In this document: positions 18,153 through 27,337 of the stretch, piece by piece
Layout of the letters: each line of letters begins with the position of its first letter
How positions within the stretch are numbered: the stretch's first letter is position 1
NCBI GenBank assembly: GCA_017621455.1
Contig: JAGATC010000017.1
Coordinates: 1 to 64,000 of the forward strand
DNA length: 64,000 nucleotides
DNA from: Alistipes sp.
Lineage (GTDB): Bacteria; Bacteroidota; Bacteroidia; Bacteroidales; Rikenellaceae
Direction of reading: 5' to 3'
Position numbers and translations under genes: made by a program
The notes under the pieces: generated by a model
Database searches by the model: none
What the model was told of the DNA's origin: nothing
What the model saw: the letters and a program-made list of their open reading frames with translations, nothing else

Positions 18153-18791
18153 ATGGATAATACACAGCGAATGATAGCCCTTTTGGGGCGTGTGCGCAAG
18201 CAGATGAATGGCGCCGTGGCGGAGACCATGGCGACAGATGGCGAGAACTACGGCCTTAACTACGGTGTGTCAATAGCCACACTTAGGGAGATTGCCGCCA
18301 CCGAGGTGCGTGACAACGACTTTGCTAAGTACCTCTACCAGCAGCAGGTGCGCGAATTGCGCCTCATCGCCTGCCACCTCGCCGAGCCCGACAAGACCGA
18401 CATCCACGACTTCCCATTTTGGGCACGTGGCATACGCAATGCGGAGCTTGCCGAGGAGCTCGCCTTTGCACTACTCTCGAAGATATACGACATCAACTCG
18501 CTCATGGGCATCTGGACCACCGAGAGCAACGAGCTTATATCCTATGCGGCGCTTATGGCCGCAGCACGCAACGAGCGCACCACCTCGGAGGTGTCGTTCA
18601 TCGCGGCAGAGAGAGCCGTTAGAGCCTACCCCACATCGCGTAATATAGCCAACGGTGTTGTCGCCCTCGTCTGCCATATCGCCGAGAGGGATAAGTCGGT
18701 TAAGGTGGGCATCCCTACGCTCTTGGAGAGCATGCCCGAGTGCCCCACGCGCACGCTTATTGCCGAGGAACTCGAGTGGCGACTGGAGTAA
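18153..18791 (+). CDS. DNA-alkylation-repair (AlkD/HEAT) family protein
   Basis: A 212-residue all-helical protein. NYGVSIATLREIA (around 31) and RELRLIACHLAE (around 65) resemble the start of AlkD-like HEAT-repeat DNA glycosylases. Catalytic residues of true AlkD (a Trp-Asp-Arg set) cannot be placed with confidence, so it may be a non-catalytic relative. It is cytoplasmic and probably cotranscribed with the DUF4831 gene. No other repair gene is near. Confidence 0.6.
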   Translation: MDNTQRMIALLGRVRKQMNGAVAETMATDGENYGLNYGVSIATLREIAATEVRDNDFAKYLYQQQVRELRLIACHLAEPDKTDIHDFPFWARGIRNAELAEELAFALLSKIYDINSLMGIWTTESNELISYAALMAAARNERTTSEVSFIAAERAVRAYPTSRNIANGVVALVCHIAERDKSVKVGIPTLLESMPECPTRTLIAEELEWRLE

Positions 18792-18960
18792 CAGAGAGAG
18801 TAGAGAGTAAAGAGCAGAGAACAGAGAGCAAAGAGGAGAGAGTAAGACACACATAGATCTCTTTCATCTTTGCTCTTTTATCTTTGCTCTCGTAAGATCC
18901 TTCGACTCCGCTGCGCTACGCTCAGGATGACCAGGGTTTATCTTACAGTCTCTTAATCCC
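18792..18960. repeat. purine-rich tandem repeat and REP-like sequence
   Basis: 18792-18845 is a degenerate direct repeat of AGAGAGTAAAGAGC-like units. 18862-18897 carries the complementary CTCTTTCATCTTTGCTC units, so the strand can fold on itself. At 18899-18930 there is a REP-like sequence built on CTTCGACT...GCTCAGGATGA, flanked by GTAAGAT/ATCTTAC. A shorter relative lies at 35161-35190. No gene is seen in 18792-19061. Confidence 0.6.
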
Positions 18961-19004
18961 CCTGTTAACTTCCTAAACTCATCTCTGCCCTTTCATCTAC
19001 AAAC

Positions 19005-19040
19005 AAAATAGGTCGCAACCCAAAAGTTGCGACCCATTTT
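19005..19040 (-). terminator. terminator of secDF (bidirectional form)
   Basis: The stem GGTCGCAAC (19011-19019) / GTTGCGACC (19026-19034) has A-rich and T-rich flanks on both sides, just after the secDF stop. It could also end the AlkD-like transcript from the other side. Confidence 0.8.
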
Positions 19041-19061
19041 ATTTATATCGACCAAACGATG

Positions 19062-22000
19062 TTACTCTGCGTCGGTCTTGCCTGCCTTAGCCTTCTTCGA
19101 CTGGCAGTCGTAGGCGATAGGCGTAGCGATAAATACTGACGAGTAGGTACCGATAACAACACCGATAATCAACGCGAAGACGAAACCACGGATGGTCTCA
19201 CCACCGAAGATGAAGATTGACAAGAGTGTTACCAATGTAGTACCCGAGGTGTTAATCGTACGCGATAACGTAGCGCAGATTGCGTTATCGATATTGGTCT
19301 TCATATCGCGCTTAGGATAGAGACCGATATACTCACGGATACGGTCGAAGATAACCACGGTATCGTTGATAGAGTAACCGATGATGGTCAAGATAGCCGC
19401 GATGAACGCCTGGTTAACCTCCATGGTAAAGGGCATCACGTTGTAGAGCATAGAGAAGATACCGATTACGAGGAAGGCGTTGTGTGCCAATGCTACGGTA
19501 GCACCAAGACCCCACTGCCAACGGCGGAAGCGGATGATGATGTAGATAGCGATGGCAACAAGCGAGATAAGAACTGCGATGAACGAGTTCTTGGTCATCT
19601 CGGTAGAGATAGAGCCACCCACCTGCTGGCTGCTGATGATACCGTGAGGGTTCTCCGTAGTGCTACGGAACTCTTCCAACGTGAATTGAGCCTCCTCGGC
19701 ACCCTCCTCAACAGCGGCACCTGCGAATAGGTCCTTAGTGGCGTTGTATAGAATCTCGTCGATGATGAAGTTAGCGTTGATTGCAGCAATCTGCTCCTCA
19801 GACATACCCTCCTGGCGTGCCTGCTCCTGACGTGCGAGGATATCCTCCTCAGTAGGCTCGAACTGGGTTTTGATACGGATGGTGTTGTCGCTCTCTGCAC
19901 CCACGCGCATAACCTCACGTGAGGTGTTAGCTGCGTCGTTGAACGGCTCGAACTGCTTGTCGAGACCATCACGTACGGCGTCCTCGCTAACCGCCTGGTC
20001 GAACTTAACTACATACTGGCGACCACCAGTAAAGTCGATACCCTTGTTAAGGCCTGCGGTGCTCAACGAGATGATAGAGGCAATGATTAGGATACCCGAG
20101 ATTGTGTACGACACGAAACGCTTCGAGATAAATGAGAACTTAACGTTCTTGAGGAAGCCCTCGGTGAACATCGTAGAGAAGTCGAGGGTGCCACGACGCT
20201 CTGCCCACCACTCGAGCAATACGCGAGTGATAAAGATAGAGCAGAAGAGCGATGTGAGGATACCCAATACGAGGGTTACGGCGAAGCCCTTAACAGGACC
20301 TGTACCGAAGAAGAAGAGCACAGCACCTGTGATGATGGTAGTAAGGTTACCGTCGATAATCGCAGAGTATGCGTTCTTAAAACCATCCTTGATAGCGAGA
20401 GCCAAGCCCTTGCCTGCACGCAACTCCTCCTTAATACGCTCGAAGATGATGACGTTAGCATCCACGGCCATACCCATGGTAAGCACGATACCGGCGATAC
20501 CGGGGAGTGTCAACACCGAGCCTGTAGATACGAGCACACCCATGAGCAACAACACGTTGAACAAGAGGGCGATGTTAGCCATCATACCGGCAGTCTTATA
20601 GAAGAATGCCATGTATAGGAGCACAAGGATGAAGGCGAGCACGAATGAGAACATACCCGCGCTGATAGAGTCAGCACCGAGTGATGGGCCGACAACCTCC
20701 TGGTGTACTACAGTTGCAGGTGCGGGCACCTTACCCGACTGAAGCACGTTAGCCAAATCCTCAGTCTCCTTTGCGGTGAAGTTACCCGAGATAGACGAGC
20801 GACCGCCCTCGATGCGAGAGTTTACGTTAGGTGCAGAGTAGACCACGTTATCCATAACGATAGCGAGAGGTCTGCCTATGTTGGCACCAGTGAGCTCTGC
20901 CCACTCGTTAGCAGCCTTGGTATCCATTGTCATAGATACTTCGTAGCCACCAAACTGACCTGTTGTAGACTCAGCGTTGATGATGCCCGAGCCATCCATT
21001 GCGGGATAGAGGCCGTTGCGACCCTGTAGTGCATACATAGTGTATGCGCCACCACGTGTACCACCTAACGAGTTCTTGTTAGACCAAGCGAGCTTAACCT
21101 CGCCGTTTGTGATCTCGTTAAGCGCAGCACGCATAGCGGGGAGCTGGAGATACTCGTTAATCTTCGCCATGTTCTCCTTGTTAGCTGCCGCTACGATGTA
21201 GCCACCTACGCTAATAGGCTGTACCTTACCATCAGCACCCTCCATATCGTATGTCAACGAGAGGAGCTCCGAGAAGGGGGTAACGCTGGTCACGCCCTCG
21301 ACATTCTCATCGGCGATAATCTTGTCTGCCTCAACATAGAGGAAACGGAAGATGTCACCAGACATTCTGTCGTCGCATACCTCCCAGAACTCGAGTGTTG
21401 CGGTAGATGCGAGGAGCTTAGTAGCGCTCTCGGGGTCATCCACACCTGGCAACTCAACCATGATACGGTTTGTGCCACGCACACGCTGAATGTTGGGCTG
21501 CACAACGCCAAGAAGGTCGATACGCTCACGGAGCACGCGGTCCATGTTCTCCACCGAGCTCTCTACGTATGCTGCGAGGTCCTCAGCAATCTTATCCTTG
21601 TTGTCAGTGCCATAGATTGTCTTGAGGTCCTCAGCCGACATGTTAGCGAGGTAAACTGCGATGACGTTCTCGGCATCCTCACCCTCAGCAGCACGTGTTG
21701 CCGCATCCTCAGCCTCCTGTGCCTCAGCTACAGCAATAGCGTTCTCGATGCGAATGTTAAGCTCAGCGTTATCCTTGCCTGCGCGGCTATCATCCTGAGC
21801 GTGTACCAAGATAGCATCACCTGCCTGAATCTCGAGGATAGCGTTCATACCACCCTTAAGGTCAAGACCGAGGCTTATCTCCTTGTCCTTACACTCACCA
21901 TAGGTGTAACCGAAATAGACTGGCTCATCCCACTTCTGATCGAGGTAAGCCTTGGGGTCAGCCTGCTTCTCTGCCTCTGCCTCGACATTGCGAGTAACAA

Positions 22001-22076
22001 AGGTAAACGATAGCTGCCAAATGCTGGCGAGACCAAGAATCAGCACCAGCCATTTAATAATACCTTTAATCTGCAT
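19062..22076 (-). CDS. secDF: protein translocase SecDF fusion
   Basis: A 1004-residue inner-membrane protein joining SecD (about 1-640) and SecF (about 650-1004), the usual arrangement in Bacteroidetes. It uses the proton gradient to pull exported proteins through SecYEG. Visible are the first membrane helix, DLKGGMNAILEI, a large periplasmic domain, GMAVDANVIIFERIKEE in the SecD membrane part, then GIDFTGGRQYVV and YSINDTVVIFDRIRE in SecF. The acidic membrane residues in these motifs carry protons. It is monocistronic, with promoter at 22164-22194 and terminator at 19005-19040. Confidence 0.95.
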   Translation of the reverse strand: MQIKGIIKWLVLILGLASIWQLSFTFVTRNVEAEAEKQADPKAYLDQKWDEPVYFGYTYGECKDKEISLGLDLKGGMNAILEIQAGDAILVHAQDDSRAGKDNAELNIRIENAIAVAEAQEAEDAATRAAEGEDAENVIAVYLANMSAEDLKTIYGTDNKDKIAEDLAAYVESSVENMDRVLRERIDLLGVVQPNIQRVRGTNRIMVELPGVDDPESATKLLASTATLEFWEVCDDRMSGDIFRFLYVEADKIIADENVEGVTSVTPFSELLSLTYDMEGADGKVQPISVGGYIVAAANKENMAKINEYLQLPAMRAALNEITNGEVKLAWSNKNSLGGTRGGAYTMYALQGRNGLYPAMDGSGIINAESTTGQFGGYEVSMTMDTKAANEWAELTGANIGRPLAIVMDNVVYSAPNVNSRIEGGRSSISGNFTAKETEDLANVLQSGKVPAPATVVHQEVVGPSLGADSISAGMFSFVLAFILVLLYMAFFYKTAGMMANIALLFNVLLLMGVLVSTGSVLTLPGIAGIVLTMGMAVDANVIIFERIKEELRAGKGLALAIKDGFKNAYSAIIDGNLTTIITGAVLFFFGTGPVKGFAVTLVLGILTSLFCSIFITRVLLEWWAERRGTLDFSTMFTEGFLKNVKFSFISKRFVSYTISGILIIASIISLSTAGLNKGIDFTGGRQYVVKFDQAVSEDAVRDGLDKQFEPFNDAANTSREVMRVGAESDNTIRIKTQFEPTEEDILARQEQARQEGMSEEQIAAINANFIIDEILYNATKDLFAGAAVEEGAEEAQFTLEEFRSTTENPHGIISSQQVGGSISTEMTKNSFIAVLISLVAIAIYIIIRFRRWQWGLGATVALAHNAFLVIGIFSMLYNVMPFTMEVNQAFIAAILTIIGYSINDTVVIFDRIREYIGLYPKRDMKTNIDNAICATLSRTINTSGTTLVTLLSIFIFGGETIRGFVFALIIGVVIGTYSSVFIATPIAYDCQSKKAKAGKTDAE

Positions 22077-22163
22077 TGTTAAAAAGTTTAGTTATTATTT
22101 GTTTATGTATTATTTTCAGCATCTTCGCTGGCGAACACCTCTTGTATTCGCGCGTTAATCGCG

Positions 22164-22194
22164 CAAAGATAGCAAAAAAATCGCAATCCCCAAA
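22164..22194 (-). promoter_or_regulatory. promoter of secDF
   Basis: Minus strand: TTTG (22194-22191), 19 bases, TATCTTTG (22171-22164). The −33 box lies in the loop of the fucosidase terminator hairpin. Confidence 0.78.
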
Positions 22195-22210
22195 TGTGGA
22201 CTGCGATTAT
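22174..22210 (-). terminator. terminator of the GH29 gene
   Basis: Minus strand stem AATCGCAGTCC / GGATTGCGATT followed by seven T, about 50 bases after the fucosidase stop. It overlaps the secDF promoter. Confidence 0.75.
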
Positions 22211-22256
22211 TTTATATTATGCGGCTATTTTCTGCCGCGAGCGTGCGCCCTGGCTA

Positions 22257-23561
22257 CTACTTTGTAGTAAGCTCGATGATGTGGTCCACCTCGCCCTCTA
22301 CCCTACCGGTTTCGAGCAATATGCCACCTGCTACCTTCTGGAACTTAACCTTCTGGTCGGTGCCGAAGAGCTTGGCGCTCACCACCTTACAATCAATAGG
22401 CAGGTATAATGCCACATCCTCAAGCTCGAAGATGTGAACAAATAGACGGTCACCCTTACGTGTGGTACAGCCCCACTCCTGCTGCTTGACATCACCCGCC
22501 TCGGTGCCATAGATGGTCTCGCCATACACCGCGAGCCACTCACCCATCTCTTTCATGCGCTCAACAGCCACCGCTGGAAGCTCACCATTGGGCTGAGGGC
22601 CTACGTTGAGCAGCAGATTGCCACCCTTACCCGCAGCGCTAACAAGGTAGCGTACAAGCGTTTCAGTAGATTTGTAGTTCTGGTCAATGACCTTATATCC
22701 CCACATGCCGTTCATCGTCTGGCATGTCTCAAGAGGTAGGCGGCTTATGGCCTGACCCGACAATCCGTGGGTATTCTCGCCAGGCAGGTCGCGCTCGAAT
22801 ATTTGAATATCTTCACCTTCGAAGGGCACCTGATGGTGGTTGTTCGCCACGAGACAAGCAGGCTGTAGACTATGCACCAAGGCATACTGCTCATCGAGCT
22901 GCCAGTCGAAAGGTGTAGCATCCTCGTCGTGGTCCCACCAGCCATCAAACCAGATGGCGCGAATAGGACCATAGTTGGTCAAAAGCTCCGTAATCTGGCG
23001 GTTCATAAAGCCGTAGTACTCCGCCCAGTTAATCTTCGACTCGTCACGGCCTGTCACCGTCTTCGCAGTACGGCCACGTGGATACTCGTCACGACTCCAG
23101 TCGGCATGCGAGTAGTAGAGGTGTAGAGCTATATCCTGCTTCTGGCACTCCTCGGCCAACTCCTTGATTATGTCGCGGCCAAATGGTGTAGCGTCGACGA
23201 TGTTGTAATCCGACTCGGCAGTGTCCCACATCGAGAAGCTGTCGTGGTGACGCGTGGTGATGCAGATATACTTAGCACCCGACGCCTTTACAGCCGACAC
23301 CCACTCTGCGGCATTGAAGCGGTGGGGATAGAAGGCATCAGCAGCCTTGGCATACTCATCGCGGTTTAGTCCCGCATTCTGCAAATACCACTCGCCCTGC
23401 GCAAACATTGAGTATATGCCCCAGTGGATGAAGATACCGAAGCGGTCTTCTGCAAACTCCTTGCGCGACTGTAGGTTCTCCTCGGTTGGCACGTAGCTCT
23501 GCGCTGAGGCTGAAGCAACGACTGCTAAAAGTAACGAAATGATAGTGATTAGTTTTTTCAT
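22257..23561 (-). CDS. secreted alpha-L-fucosidase (GH29)
   Basis: A 434-residue protein with a signal peptide (MKKLITIISLLLAVVASASAQ). It cleaves terminal L-fucose from host or dietary glycans. The GH29 opening RFGIFIHWGIYSMF (around 41) and HHDSFSMWDT (around 103) are clear. The nucleophile aspartate is in WFDGWWD (around 203). The C-terminal 90 residues form a short beta domain. No SusC/SusD pair or other glycan gene is adjacent, so it is not part of a visible utilisation locus here. Confidence 0.92.
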   Translation of the reverse strand: MKKLITIISLLLAVVASASAQSYVPTEENLQSRKEFAEDRFGIFIHWGIYSMFAQGEWYLQNAGLNRDEYAKAADAFYPHRFNAAEWVSAVKASGAKYICITTRHHDSFSMWDTAESDYNIVDATPFGRDIIKELAEECQKQDIALHLYYSHADWSRDEYPRGRTAKTVTGRDESKINWAEYYGFMNRQITELLTNYGPIRAIWFDGWWDHDEDATPFDWQLDEQYALVHSLQPACLVANNHHQVPFEGEDIQIFERDLPGENTHGLSGQAISRLPLETCQTMNGMWGYKVIDQNYKSTETLVRYLVSAAGKGGNLLLNVGPQPNGELPAVAVERMKEMGEWLAVYGETIYGTEAGDVKQQEWGCTTRKGDRLFVHIFELEDVALYLPIDCKVVSAKLFGTDQKVKFQKVAGGILLETGRVEGEVDHIIELTTK

Positions 23562-23610
23562 AGTTTTAGAGTAGGTATTCTCATTAAGGTTTTTCGTCTG
23601 TTAAAGTAGT

Positions 23611-23682
23611 TTTTTGTTGGGGAGCATTTCCCATTCGGTGCAATGAGCTTGGTGTCACAGGTGCCCACTTATCACAACAAAA
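23611..23682 (-). repeat. truncated palindromic element (type A)
   Basis: Carries only the right arm of the type A palindrome (CATTTCCCATTCGG, CAATGAGCTTGGTG, CCCACTTATCACAACAAAA) behind a short TTTTTTGTTG. The left arm is missing. It is joined head to tail with the next element. Confidence 0.65.
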
Positions 23683-23807
23683 TTTTGTTGTCAGAAGAGG
23701 GTAGATGTGGTACCAAGTCGAAATTGACACGGATGGGACATACTTGGCGTATTTCCCATTCGGGGCAATGAGCTTGGTGCCGCAGATGCCCACTTATCAC
23801 AACAAAA
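23683..23807 (-). repeat. long palindromic element (type A) after tRNA-Gly
   Basis: A complete 125-base copy: outer ends TTTTGTTGTCAGAAG and CTTATCACAACAAAA, with inner arms matching 8415-8537. It begins 4 bases after the 3' end of tRNA-Gly on the minus strand and may act as its terminator. Confidence 0.8.
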
Positions 23808-23810
23808 GCG

Positions 23811-23882
23811 AGCGGTAGGCGGGATTCGAACCCGTAACCCTCGGCTTGGGAAGCCGATGCTCTACCATTGAGCTACTACCGC
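23811..23882 (-). tRNA. tRNA-Gly (CCC)
   Basis: Cloverleaf: acceptor GCGGTAG/CTACCGC, D stem GCTC/GAGC, anticodon stem TCGGC/GCCGA with loop TTCCCAA (anticodon CCC), and T arm ACGGG-TTCGAAT-CCCGC (outer A-C mismatch or shifted). CCA is not encoded. No standard promoter is visible just upstream. Confidence 0.92.
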
Positions 23883-23915
23883 AATTATTGGAGGGAGGAA
23901 ATTAAGGTCTACCCT

Positions 23916-23961
23916 ATCACTAAAATCCTTAAATTCTCTAAACTCACTAAATTCCCTAATA
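23916..23961. repeat. degenerate 10-bp tandem repeat
   Basis: Four to five units of the form CTAAAnTCnC in a row, between tRNA-Gly and the next palindrome. The purpose is unknown. Confidence 0.45.
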
Positions 23962-23982
23962 TAAAACTTTCAGGGTTGCACT

Positions 23983-24109
23983 ATTTTGTTGTCAGAAGGG
24001 TTGCAGATTTGGTGGTGGGTCGCAGGCGTTGAAAGCGGAGTTTACTAATCGTAAATGAGCATTTCAACGACAAGCCCAACGCCGAAGATGCGCCCTTATC
24101 ACAACATAT
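23983..24109 (-). repeat. long palindromic element (type C)
   Basis: Ends as in the other members (TTTTGTTGTCAGAAGG, CCCTTATCACAACATAT) but with a different interior. CGTTGAAA-GC-GTTTAC faces GTAAA-GC-TTTCAACG around TAATC (about 24046-24050). The same core recurs at 37457-37590. Confidence 0.75.
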
Positions 24110-24238
24110 ATTTTGTTGTCAGAAGGCATTAGATACAACGCTCGGCGAATTTCGAGGCGATGGGCTGTACTATGGCGTACTGCCCATTGCTGAGATAATT
24201 CGTTAGCGGCAGTAGATGATGCCTTATCACAACAAAAT
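24110..24238 (-). repeat. long palindromic element (type B) directly after lepA
   Basis: Ends TTTTGTTGTCAGAAGG and CCTTATCACAACAAAA; interior arms include GGCATTAGAT, CGAATT and GATGGGC facing GCCCATT, GATAATTCG and GATGATGCC. It is nearly identical to 49427-49552. It starts two bases after the lepA stop on the minus strand. Confidence 0.8.
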
Positions 24239-24240
24239 AA

Positions 24241-26031
24241 TTAGTCCATCTTCAATACAGCCAAGAACGCCGACTGCGGCACCTGCACCGAGCCAATCTG
24301 TCGCATACGCTTCTTACCGGCCTTCTGCTTCTCGAGCAGCTTGCGCTTACGAGAAATATCACCACCATAACACTTCGCCGTAACATCCTTACGCACAGCC
24401 TTTACGGTCTCGCGGGCGATAATCTTAGCACCGATAGCCGCCTGTATGGCTATGTCGAACTGCTGGCGTGGGATAAGCTCCTTGAGCTTCTCGCACATCT
24501 TACGTCCGAAGTCGTAGGCGTGGTCGGCATAGATAAGTGATGAGAGGGCATCGACAGCCTCACCATTGAGGAGGATATCGAGCTTTGCGAGCTTACTTAT
24601 CTGATAGCCAGTGCGATGGTAGTCGAACGAAGCGTAGCCCTTCGATATGCTCTTTAGCTTATCGTAGAAGTCGAAGACGATCTCCGAGAGTGGCATCTCG
24701 AAGTTGACCTCCACACGGTCTTGCGTGATGAAGGTCTGGTTCTTCATTACGCCACGCTTGTCGATACATAGCTTCAATACGTTTCCGAGGAAGTCGGCCT
24801 TTGTGATTATCTGCGCGAGGATGTATGGCTCCTCGATTTTTGCCACCTTGGTGATCTCGGGCAGACCCGAGGGGTTGTGTACCTCAAGCTCCTCACCCTG
24901 CGTTGTGGTGATGTGGTACGACACGTTGGGTACCGTGGTGATAACATCCATGTCGAACTCACGATAGAGGCGCTCCTGGATGATCTCCATATGGAGGAGT
25001 CCGAGGAAGCCACAGCGGAAGCCGAAGCCGAGTGCCAACGAGCTCTCTGGCTCGAATGTCAGTGAGGCATCGTTGAGCTTAAGCTTCTCGAGCGAGGCAC
25101 GCAAGTCCTCATACTGGTCAGCCTCAACGGGATAGACACCCGCAAAGACCATGGGCTTGACATCCTCAAAGCCGGCAATGGCCTCGGTGCAGGGATTTGC
25201 CACCGATGTGATGGTATCACCCACCTTGACGTCTGTCGAGTTCTTGATACCCGAGCAGATGTAGCCCACGTCACCTGCCTTGATCTCGCCACGCTCCGAC
25301 ATCTTGAGCTTGAGTACGCCAATCTCGTCGGCATCGTACTCACTACCCGTGTTGAAGAACTTCACGTGGTCGCCCTTGCGTATGGTGCCGTTGAATACGC
25401 GGAAGTAGGCGATAACGCCACGGAAAGGGTTAAATACCGAGTCGAAGATAAGGGCCTGAAGCGGTGCATCGTCATCACCCTCAGGAGCGGGGATGCGCTC
25501 AACAATCGCCTCGAGGACATCCTCAACACCCTGGCCAGTCTTACCCGATGCCAGGAGAATCTCCTCCTCCTTGCAACCGATAAGGTCAATAATCTGGTCC
25601 TTTACCTCGTCAATCATCGCCGACTCACAGTCTATCTTGTTGAGCACGGGGATAATCTCAAGATCTTGACCTAATGCGAGATATAGGTTTGATATGGTCT
25701 GCGCCTGAATACCCTGCGTAGCATCCACCACAAGTAGCGCACCCTCACACGAGGCTATAGCTCGCGACACCTCATACGAGAAGTCGACGTGTCCTGGGGT
25801 GTCGATAAGGTTTAGGGTATACTTCTGTCCATCCTGCGCCATGTACTCCATCTGTATGGCGTGGCTCTTGATGGTGATACCCTTCTCGCGCTCGAGGTCC
25901 ATGTCATCGAGCACCTGTGCCTGCATCTCACGCTGGTTCAGCGTGTTGGTCTTCTCCAACAGACGGTCAGCAAGCGTACTCTTACCGTGGTCGATGTGTG
26001 CAATAATGCAAAAGTTGCGTATGTTCTTCAT
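24241..26031 (-). CDS. lepA: elongation factor 4
   Basis: A 596-residue GTPase that acts on ribosomes, with a full-length domain set. G1 is [16 protein letters not shown] (around 11), the switch II motif is [12 protein letters not shown] (around 77), and NKIDC (around 131) is the base-recognition motif. The LepA-specific C-terminal domain ends in [13 protein letters not shown]. The promoter is at 26076-26107, and a palindromic element sits right behind the stop. Functions in ribosome assembly or translation under stress are known for the family. Confidence 0.96.
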   Translation of the reverse strand: MKNIRNFCIIAHIDHGKSTLADRLLEKTNTLNQREMQAQVLDDMDLEREKGITIKSHAIQMEYMAQDGQKYTLNLIDTPGHVDFSYEVSRAIASCEGALLVVDATQGIQAQTISNLYLALGQDLEIIPVLNKIDCESAMIDEVKDQIIDLIGCKEEEILLASGKTGQGVEDVLEAIVERIPAPEGDDDAPLQALIFDSVFNPFRGVIAYFRVFNGTIRKGDHVKFFNTGSEYDADEIGVLKLKMSERGEIKAGDVGYICSGIKNSTDVKVGDTITSVANPCTEAIAGFEDVKPMVFAGVYPVEADQYEDLRASLEKLKLNDASLTFEPESSLALGFGFRCGFLGLLHMEIIQERLYREFDMDVITTVPNVSYHITTTQGEELEVHNPSGLPEITKVAKIEEPYILAQIITKADFLGNVLKLCIDKRGVMKNQTFITQDRVEVNFEMPLSEIVFDFYDKLKSISKGYASFDYHRTGYQISKLAKLDILLNGEAVDALSSLIYADHAYDFGRKMCEKLKELIPRQQFDIAIQAAIGAKIIARETVKAVRKDVTAKCYGGDISRKRKLLEKQKAGKKRMRQIGSVQVPQSAFLAVLKMD

Positions 26032-26075
26032 CTTCGGTCGATGTGATTATTTACCTTATAACTAATATTAGCGTG

Positions 26076-26107
26076 CAAATATATAAAAAAAACGATACAC
26101 TTACAAA
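26076..26107 (-). promoter_or_regulatory. promoter of lepA
   Basis: Minus strand: TTTG (26107-26104), 20 bases, TATATTTG (26083-26076), 45 bases before the ATG. It lies in the short gap after the HTH gene. Confidence 0.78.
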
Positions 26108-26142
26108 GTGTATGCCGATTTTCTCTACAATTTGGATAGGTA

Positions 26143-26412
26143 TTAGAGACGAATTTTGGCAAGCTCTGCAGCCAACGAGTGGATGTAAGCCTCGATCTCC
26201 ACAGCACGCTCAAACGAAGGACGCTTGCGACCATTTACATACTGCTGCATTAGCGAGGCATTGATACCCATCGCCTTGGCCACCTGTCGCACATTAAGCA
26301 TCGGATAGCGGTTAAATAGGTCGCCCACGGGATTGTCGCCAGGCAGATAGTTGTTTCTGTGTTTATCACTCTTCGACGCTCGCCTAATTTTGCTATTGTT
26401 TACGCCATACAT
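26143..26412 (-). CDS. small helix-turn-helix protein
   Basis: An 89-residue basic protein. Residues 36-66 (YPMLNVRQVAKAMGINASLMQQYVNGRKRPS) form an XRE-like HTH with Q-A-G-Y-G-R positions in the usual places. The N-terminus is basic and the C-terminus a helix. In Bacteroidetes similar segments occur as DNA-binding ends of HicB-like antitoxins or as lone regulators; no toxin gene is next to it here. The promoter is at 26469-26499, and directly upstream of that lies the 14-unit palindrome array, so the protein is a candidate binder of that array (inference). Confidence 0.68.
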   Translation of the reverse strand: MYGVNNSKIRRASKSDKHRNNYLPGDNPVGDLFNRYPMLNVRQVAKAMGINASLMQQYVNGRKRPSFERAVEIEAYIHSLAAELAKIRL

Positions 26413-26468
26413 AATAATATAAATTAGTGATTATAAACATGTTAACCATACACCAACCTCCTATTATA

Positions 26469-26499
26469 CAAAGGTAACGAAAATAATCCCTACCGCAAA
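26469..26499 (-). promoter_or_regulatory. promoter of the HTH gene
   Basis: Minus strand: TTTG (26499-26496), 19 bases, TACCTTTG (26476-26469). The nearest array palindrome begins 28 bases further upstream. Confidence 0.78.
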
Positions 26500-26526
26500 A
26501 TAAATTCTGCAAAATTTTCAAACATA

Positions 26527-27267
26527 GGTACTATTTTTAACACCCACAACTCCATGTAATGACGCACCGCACACACCTTATATGGGTACTATTTTTAACA
26601 CCCAAAACAAGCGTAAGGTTGTGTGTTGGCGGATACTATTTTAACACCCACAAACACTGATGACCCACTGCGAACACGGGTGTCATTTTTAATACCTCAA
26701 ACAACGGGGACAATGATGTTATGTAGGTACTAATTTTAGTACCCGCAACAATAGTGATACCCCACGGAGATAGGTGTTATTTTTAGCACCCACATCACTA
26801 TGTAGCACATTGATTATCAAAAAGGTTGCCATATTAAGCACAGCGAAATATCTCTGGTAGCATAGGTACTAATTTTAACACCCATAACCACGTGAGCACC
26901 GTTGCTATACAGGTACTAATTTTAGTACCCAAAACAAGTGTAAAGTTACGTGTTAGCGGGTGTTATTTTTAGTACCCAGAACAAGTGTAATGCTACGTGA
27001 CCGTAGGGACTATTTTTAGTACTCAGAATAACAGATACCCTTCTACGCACTTGGGTGTTATTTTTAGTACCCGCATCCCTGGAGACAGCTCCCTAAACAC
27101 CTTTGTTGCAGGTACTATTTTTAACACCCATACCACTGTGTATTACACTTATTTTCAAAGAGTTGCCATCTTGATTACAGTGAAAGATATTTGGGAATAC
27201 GGGTACTAATTTTAACACCCTAAACCACTGATGCACCTCAACGCACGTAGGTCCAATTTTAGCACCC
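26527..27267. repeat. array 1 of 14 short palindromes
   Basis: Fourteen units of 19-20 bp start at 26527, 26584, 26631, 26678, 26726, 26773, 26864, 26911, 26958, 27006, 27053, 27111, 27201 and 27249. Each joins a left half (GGGTACTA or GGGTGTTA) to a right half (TAGTACCC or TAACACCC) around a T-rich centre. Matching halves give perfect 8-bp stems; mixed units have two mismatches. Spacing is mostly 47-48 bp, with some 57-58 and 90-91. The bases between units fall into five related classes that also occur in array 2. No gene is credible in 26413-27337. Confidence 0.9.
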
Positions 27268-27337
27268 AGAACAACACCATCCTCACTTGACCCTACTTCC
27301 ATGAGTCAACTGCGTAATTGCGACTATTCTGATTTTC

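Noticed and set aside
18899..18930. Candidate attachment site or small RNA
   Set aside because: The CTTCGACT...CAGGATGA sequence is a REP-like repeat I have seen in many bacterial genomes; no further signal supports a special role.
26143..26412. HicB-type antitoxin of a toxin-antitoxin pair
   Set aside because: Only the HTH part is present and no HicA-sized toxin frame lies on either side.
27093..27302. Short open frames inside the arrays giving GVKNST- or VLKLVP-like peptides
   Set aside because: They are only the translation of the palindrome units; frames break between units and no start signal is seen. The same holds for the frames at 30131-30821.
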